Assembly: GCA_035275265.1 (NCBI GenBank)
Contig: DATENC010000017.1
Coordinates: 212,628-276,627 of the forward strand
Length of the DNA stretch: 64,000 nucleotides
Direction of reading: 5' to 3'
DNA from: JACQAP01 sp035275265
GTDB lineage: Bacteria > Pseudomonadota > Gammaproteobacteria > Burkholderiales > JACQAP01
Positions 60,464-64,000 of this stretch are shown one piece after another (the first letter of the stretch is position 1; each line of letters begins with the position of its first letter). Under the pieces are notes generated by a model. That model was not told the DNA's origin, made no database searches, and saw only the letters and a list, made by a program, of their open reading frames with translations. The translations under genes and the position numbers were made by a program.

Positions 60464-61548
60464 CGGATCGAAATGGGAATCCGGCGCTGCCCAAAACTCT
60501 TGGTGAATTTCTCGAAGCGTCCGACCGCTGCAATTCCGCAACACAGACATTTGCCCTTTGGATCGAGGCGGTAAGTCAGGATGCGGTGCCAGTCGCGGAT
60601 AATCAACGCGGTACCGCATCCGTTACAGAACGTAGTGCCGCCTTCCAAGTCGTGCACATTGCCGGTGTATACATGCTGCAATCCCTCGCCGATGGCGATC
60701 TGGCGCGCGCGCGTGAGAGTGGCAGGCGGCGTCGGTGGCAAGTCGACGAGCTTGTAGTCCGGGTGAAACGCGGTGAAGTGCAGGGGGACGTCGGTGCCCA
60801 GTTCACTAGCCACCCATTTCGAAAGCAGGCCGAGTTCCTCGTCCGAGTCGTTCTTGGTCGGGATCAGCAGCGTTGTGATCTCCAACCAGACCTCGGTTTC
60901 GTGGCGCAGATACTTGAGCGTGTCGAGCACCGGCTGCAGTTTCGAGCCGGTCAGCTTGACGTAGAACTCGTCGGTAAATCCCTTCAGGTCCACGTTTGCC
61001 GCGTCCATCTTCGCGTAAAACTCTTTGCGTGGCTGATCGTGCATATAGCCCGCGGTCACCGCGACGGTCTGGATTCCGCGCGCATGGCAGGCATCGGCCA
61101 CGTCCATGGCGTACTCCGCAAAAATCACCGGGTCGTTGTAAGTGAACGCAACGCTTCGGCTGCCGGAGCGTTCTGCCGCTACGGCGATGTCGTCGGCGCC
61201 GGCCGAATCCATCAGGCGATCCATGTCGCGCGATTTGGAAATGTCCCAGTTCTGGCAGAACTTGCACGCAAGGTTGCAGCCCGCGGTGCCGAATGAAAGC
61301 ACAGCCGATCCGGGATAGAAGTGATTGAGCGGCTTCTTTTCGATTGGATCGATGCAGAACCCGGATGAGCGGCCGTAGGTTGTTAGCACCATGCGATCGT
61401 CTTGGCGCTGGCGAACGAAGCAGGCACCACGCTGGCCTTCGTGCAGCCGGCAGTCGCGCGGGCACAGGTCGCATTGGAGCCGGCCATCGTCGAGCATGTG
61501 CCACCAGCGTCCCTGATAAGGCCTGGCTTCCCGCGAATTCAAAGACAT
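60457..61548 (-). CDS. amrS: AmmeMemoRadiSam system radical SAM enzyme
   Basis: A 363-residue radical SAM protein. The cluster motif is CNLACKFCQNWDIS (CxxxCxxC). N-terminal Cys (CDLCPRDCRL) and C-terminal zinc-like Cys (TTFCNGCG, CLCCG) are typical of AmrS/PflA-like COG1180 proteins. Members have been linked to a conserved three-part system with Memo and AMMECR1, function not settled to my knowledge. ATG 61548 overlaps the end of the upstream gene by ten bases, so translation is coupled. The stop codon lies in a dispersed 14-bp motif. Confidence 0.9.
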   Translation of the reverse strand: MSLNSREARPYQGRWWHMLDDGRLQCDLCPRDCRLHEGQRGACFVRQRQDDRMVLTTYGRSSGFCIDPIEKKPLNHFYPGSAVLSFGTAGCNLACKFCQNWDISKSRDMDRLMDSAGADDIAVAAERSGSRSVAFTYNDPVIFAEYAMDVADACHARGIQTVAVTAGYMHDQPRKEFYAKMDAANVDLKGFTDEFYVKLTGSKLQPVLDTLKYLRHETEVWLEITTLLIPTKNDSDEELGLLSKWVASELGTDVPLHFTAFHPDYKLVDLPPTPPATLTRARQIAIGEGLQHVYTGNVHDLEGGTTFCNGCGTALIIRDWHRILTYRLDPKGKCLCCGIAAVGRFEKFTKSFGQRRIPISIRA

Positions 61549-62915
61549 TTCTCCGACTCGGCCCACTTGGATACGCTATAGCGGAACAGCCGGATACCGT
61601 CATCCCAGAAGTCCAGCGGCAGGCCGGCTTTGCGCTTGAGTTCGTTGAGGAACGCCGCAGGCGAAGGCAGGGTTGCCCACACCTGCGGAAGAAAAGTGCT
61701 GCGATGGTGCTTGAATTCAAGCACGACGCCATCCTCACCGGGCCGCAATTGCTCGAGCGCATGTTCTTCGTTGCGAAAGGCGAGCGGCAAGAGCGCCGAC
61801 AGCAGCGACACCTCGATTTTCGTCGTGGGCAATTCGTCAAATGCAAGCGGCGCAAAACGGGGGTCATGGAACGCCGCGGCCCGGGCATTCGCCTTCACGT
61901 CCTCGACCAGCGTGCGATGCGCCTGCACGCTCCCGATGCAGCCACGCAGCCGGTTGCCGCTTGTCAGGGTCACGAACGATGCTCCCGGACGGTGCAGGAA
62001 CGGTGCGTCTTCCTGGACGGCTGCGCGGATTCCAAAGCTGCTGGCGATCGCGGAGCGTGCGATTGAAACGAGTACCCGGCCGTCCGCGCGGTCGTGTTCG
62101 TCGTCTTGCGTTTCCCGAGCGGGCGGCTGGCCGTAAAACGCGAACGAGGCATATCCCACCACCCTGCTCTTGTCGCCGGCGGTATCTCCGGAGTTACGCA
62201 GGTCCAGCAGTTCCGGGTGCAGTCCGCGGTCACGGGCTTCCAGCAAGAGTCCATTTACCGGTGTTGCTCCACAGGCCTGCTCATGGTTGAGCTTGGGTGC
62301 CATGTCCAGGACCATGCGTGCGGTATGCTCGTCAATCATTCGTGCCTGCGCATAGGGCAGGTAATGCGAAAGGTCGGAGCTGACGACGATCAGCGTTCGG
62401 TCATTGCCCCAAAGCAGGCCGAGGACTTCGGCAACCTGTTCGGCAGTGGCCTCGCCAACTGCAAGCGGCACCAGCGTGAATCCGGCAAGCGCGTGCTGCA
62501 GGAAGGGTAGGTGCACCTCCAGCGAATGTTCGTGTGCGTGCACGTCGTCGCTGATGCAAACTTGCGGCAGATGCCGGACGCCAGCGATCGCTTCACGATC
62601 CAGCGCGATTTCGCCAAGCGGCGTGGCAAAGGCATCGGCTGCGGGCAGCGCCAGTCCGCGCACGTGCACACGGTGGGCAGGGCCGAGCATTACGACGCGG
62701 GAATAGTCGTTACGAAAGGGCGCCAGCAGCGCGTAAGCGTTCGCCGCCACCGGACCCGAATAGAGATAGCCGGCGTGAGGTGCAATGAGCGCCTTGGGTC
62801 GTCGTTGCCTGCGTGTCGTCGCGGCGGCCAGCAGCGCAGTAACCTGCGCCTCCAGTGCGGTCGCGGCGCCCGGATAGAAGGCGCCGGCAACCGCCGGTGT
62901 CCTGACTGAAGTCAT
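61539..62915 (-). CDS. AmmeMemoRadiSam fusion: Memo (AmrB) + AMMECR1 (AmrA)
   Basis: A 458-residue fusion. Residues about 1-270 are a Memo-like dioxygenase fold with metal-type residues in LIAPHAGYLYSGP, HEHSLEVHLPFLQ and SSDLSHYLPY. Residues about 285-458 are AMMECR1, with RLRGCIGSVQAHRTLVEDV and DPRFAPLAFDEL. The two are separate genes in many bacteria. Both parts look complete. ATG 62915 begins MTSVRTPAVAGAFYPG, a normal Memo start; a longer upstream frame is rejected. Confidence 0.9.
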   Translation of the reverse strand: MTSVRTPAVAGAFYPGAATALEAQVTALLAAATTRRQRRPKALIAPHAGYLYSGPVAANAYALLAPFRNDYSRVVMLGPAHRVHVRGLALPAADAFATPLGEIALDREAIAGVRHLPQVCISDDVHAHEHSLEVHLPFLQHALAGFTLVPLAVGEATAEQVAEVLGLLWGNDRTLIVVSSDLSHYLPYAQARMIDEHTARMVLDMAPKLNHEQACGATPVNGLLLEARDRGLHPELLDLRNSGDTAGDKSRVVGYASFAFYGQPPARETQDDEHDRADGRVLVSIARSAIASSFGIRAAVQEDAPFLHRPGASFVTLTSGNRLRGCIGSVQAHRTLVEDVKANARAAAFHDPRFAPLAFDELPTTKIEVSLLSALLPLAFRNEEHALEQLRPGEDGVVLEFKHHRSTFLPQVWATLPSPAAFLNELKRKAGLPLDFWDDGIRLFRYSVSKWAESEKCL

Positions 62916-63073
62916 GACTGTGTCCCGAAGCGATCCCTGAGCCTTATGTATGCCAGACGACCTGCAAGTTGGAAAATTATAGGCGCGGGATCGACGCTTC
63001 GGTGATGCGAATGCCGAAACGGCCAACGAAGTGAGATAAAAGAGGTTGAACATTTGACCGACGCGTGTATATT

Positions 63074-63087
63074 ACTGACCCCTCAGT
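63074..63087. promoter_or_regulatory. dyad upstream of the TetR gene, possible operator
   Basis: ACTGA-CCCC-TCAGT is a perfect 5-bp dyad 14 bp before the regulator start codon. TetR repressors often bind such sites at their own promoter. The call rests only on position and symmetry. Confidence 0.4.
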
Positions 63088-63100
63088 CATTTATGCAAGA

Positions 63101-63808
63101 ATGATGAATCCACAGGTTAGACAAGATCGCCGCTGGACCCGCCGCAAGGAGGCGCGGCCAGCTGAACTCATGGCCGCCGCGCTCGACCTGTTCGTCGAAC
63201 GTGGTTATGCCGCGACACGGCTGGACGATGTGGCGGCCAGGGCCGGGGTCAGCAAAGGCACCCTCTATCTGTATTTCTCGAGCAAGGAAGAGCTGTTCAA
63301 GGCGGTCATCCGCTCGGGTATCGTCCCGTTGATCGAACGCGGCGAGCGCCTGCTCGAAGAAAATCAGGGCCCGGCCCACGAATTGATGAGGCAGATCGTG
63401 TTTGCCTGGTGGGAGTCCGTGGGGAACACCAAGCTTGGGGGCATTCCGAAACTGATGTTCTCGGAGTGCCGGAACTTTCCCGAGATCGGAAAATTTTACT
63501 ATGACGAGGTCATCAGCCGCGGCCATCGGTTGATGCAAAGCGTTCTGGAAACCGGGATGAAAAGCGGCGAATTCAGGTCAATGGATGCCAATTACGCCAC
63601 GCGGCTGATTCTCGCACCCATGGTGTACCTTCTGCTGTGGCGGCATTCGTTCGACTTTTGCGACAGCAAGCACATCGATGCGGACAGATACCTGGAACAA
63701 CATCTCGATATGATTAGCAACGGACTCGCGCCCCGCAGCCGGGACCAGAGCAACGGTGAACAGCCGGCGAAAGTAATCAGCATGAAAAAAAAGGGGGGGA
63801 TTGGATGA
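63101..63808 (+). CDS. TetR-family transcriptional regulator
   Basis: A 235-residue regulator. The helix-turn-helix is AAALDLFVERGYAATRLDDV then AARAGVSKGTLYLYFSSKEEL, a classic TetR pattern. The C-terminal ligand domain resembles the AcrR/MexL-like group (TetR_C). ATG 63101 is chosen; a GTG start 12 codons upstream would cover the dyad. Its stop overlaps the start of a TolC-type gene by four bases (ATGA), so it probably controls an efflux operon that continues past the window. Confidence 0.9.
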   Translation: MMNPQVRQDRRWTRRKEARPAELMAAALDLFVERGYAATRLDDVAARAGVSKGTLYLYFSSKEELFKAVIRSGIVPLIERGERLLEENQGPAHELMRQIVFAWWESVGNTKLGGIPKLMFSECRNFPEIGKFYYDEVISRGHRLMQSVLETGMKSGEFRSMDANYATRLILAPMVYLLLWRHSFDFCDSKHIDADRYLEQHLDMISNGLAPRSRDQSNGEQPAKVISMKKKGGIG

Positions 63809-64000
63809 TACGGATTTCGATTCTGGTCGCGGCATTGCTTGCGGCCGGCCCGGCGCTATCCGCCGACCTGCTCGCGGTGTACCGGGATGCGACGCTGCAA
63901 GACGCGGTGTATGCCTCGGCCAAGGCGCAGTACATCGCGGCCCAGGAGCGGCTGCCGCAGGCGCGCGCGCTGCTGCTGCCCAATGTGAACTTTGGCGCCG
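63805..64000 (+). CDS. TolC-type outer membrane efflux protein, N-terminal fragment
   Basis: The gene runs off the right edge; 65 codons are visible. A signal peptide (MIRISILVAALLAAGPALSA) is followed by DLLAVYRDATLQDAVYASAK and LPQARALLLPNVNFGA, the usual start of TolC-family channels. A GGGGGGG ribosome region lies just upstream inside the TetR gene. With TetR as first gene, an RND or ABC efflux pump is likely to follow. Confidence 0.85.
   Translation, partial: MIRISILVAALLAAGPALSADLLAVYRDATLQDAVYASAKAQYIAAQERLPQARALLLPNVNFGA

Noticed and set aside
1..64000. CRISPR arrays, tRNA, rRNA, integrase or transposase genes
   Set aside because: None was seen on either strand; the repeats found are 7-bp periodic or single foldbacks without spacer structure.

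Overview
The window (about 60% GC, dense operons on both strands) reads as chromosome of a betaproteobacterium. The gene order suhB-trmJ-cysE-iscR-nifS-iscA, the lexA-imuA-imuB-dnaE2 cassette, NikR, UrtABCDE and the AsmA/M48 envelope genes all fit that class. No rRNA, tRNA, CRISPR array, phage or transposase gene was seen. The genus cannot be named from what is visible.

Layout. 0-3.3 kb: the 5' end of mutS, a sensor-less histidine kinase/receiver pair, suhB, trmJ. 3.3-12 kb: one Fe-S supply block, cysE, iscR, nifS-type desulfurase, iscA, sufBCDS, sufU, nfu. IscR-like boxes sit before cysE and before iscR. 12-17.4 kb: an old-yellow-enzyme reductase, nikR divergent from a TonB-dependent receptor, and a PatB/MalY-type C-S lyase/aminotransferase. 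17.4-24.2 kb: the SOS mutagenesis unit lexA, a 138-codon unknown, imuA, imuB, dnaE2, with a canonical SOS box in front of lexA. dnaE2 carries two in-frame insertions, one of them a foldback of 7-bp repeats. 24.3-29.2 kb: a TTQ amine dehydrogenase operon (large subunit, MauE, MauD, small subunit) followed by a monohaem cytochrome c and a multicopper oxidase; mauF/G/L/M/N are not in the window. 29.7-35.5 kb: urea ABC transporter urtABCDE with a terminator after urtA and a dispersed repeat before urtE; no urease genes are present. 35.6-40.5 kb: patatin lipase with a 50-residue partner, a signal-peptide-bearing methyltransferase, a 2OG-oxygenase-like protein, an M20 amidohydrolase, a cupin.

41-46.4 kb: formate-THF ligase, a GltD-like Fe-S flavoprotein, an HNH nuclease and an M48 lipoprotein protease. 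46.5-52.7 kb: a 1315-residue AsmA protein and a secreted alpha/beta hydrolase. 52.7-56.5 kb: an irregular stretch with a hybrid kinase, small and broken ORFs (two of them paralogous), a tandem repeat and a perfect 16-bp inverted repeat; this is the least explained part. 56.5-64 kb: a molybdopterin oxidoreductase, folD, a phosphoribosyltransferase, the AmmeMemoRadiSam genes (amrS, and a fused Memo-AMMECR1 gene), and a TetR gene overlapping the start of a TolC-type channel.

How the parts work together: the SUF block supplies clusters to several Fe-S enzymes in the window (molybdopterin oxidoreductase, GltD-like protein, AmrS). Fhs and FolD make up a C1-folate route from formate. The amine dehydrogenase, urea transporter and NikR suggest scavenging of organic nitrogen, but urease and nickel transporters lie elsewhere or are absent.
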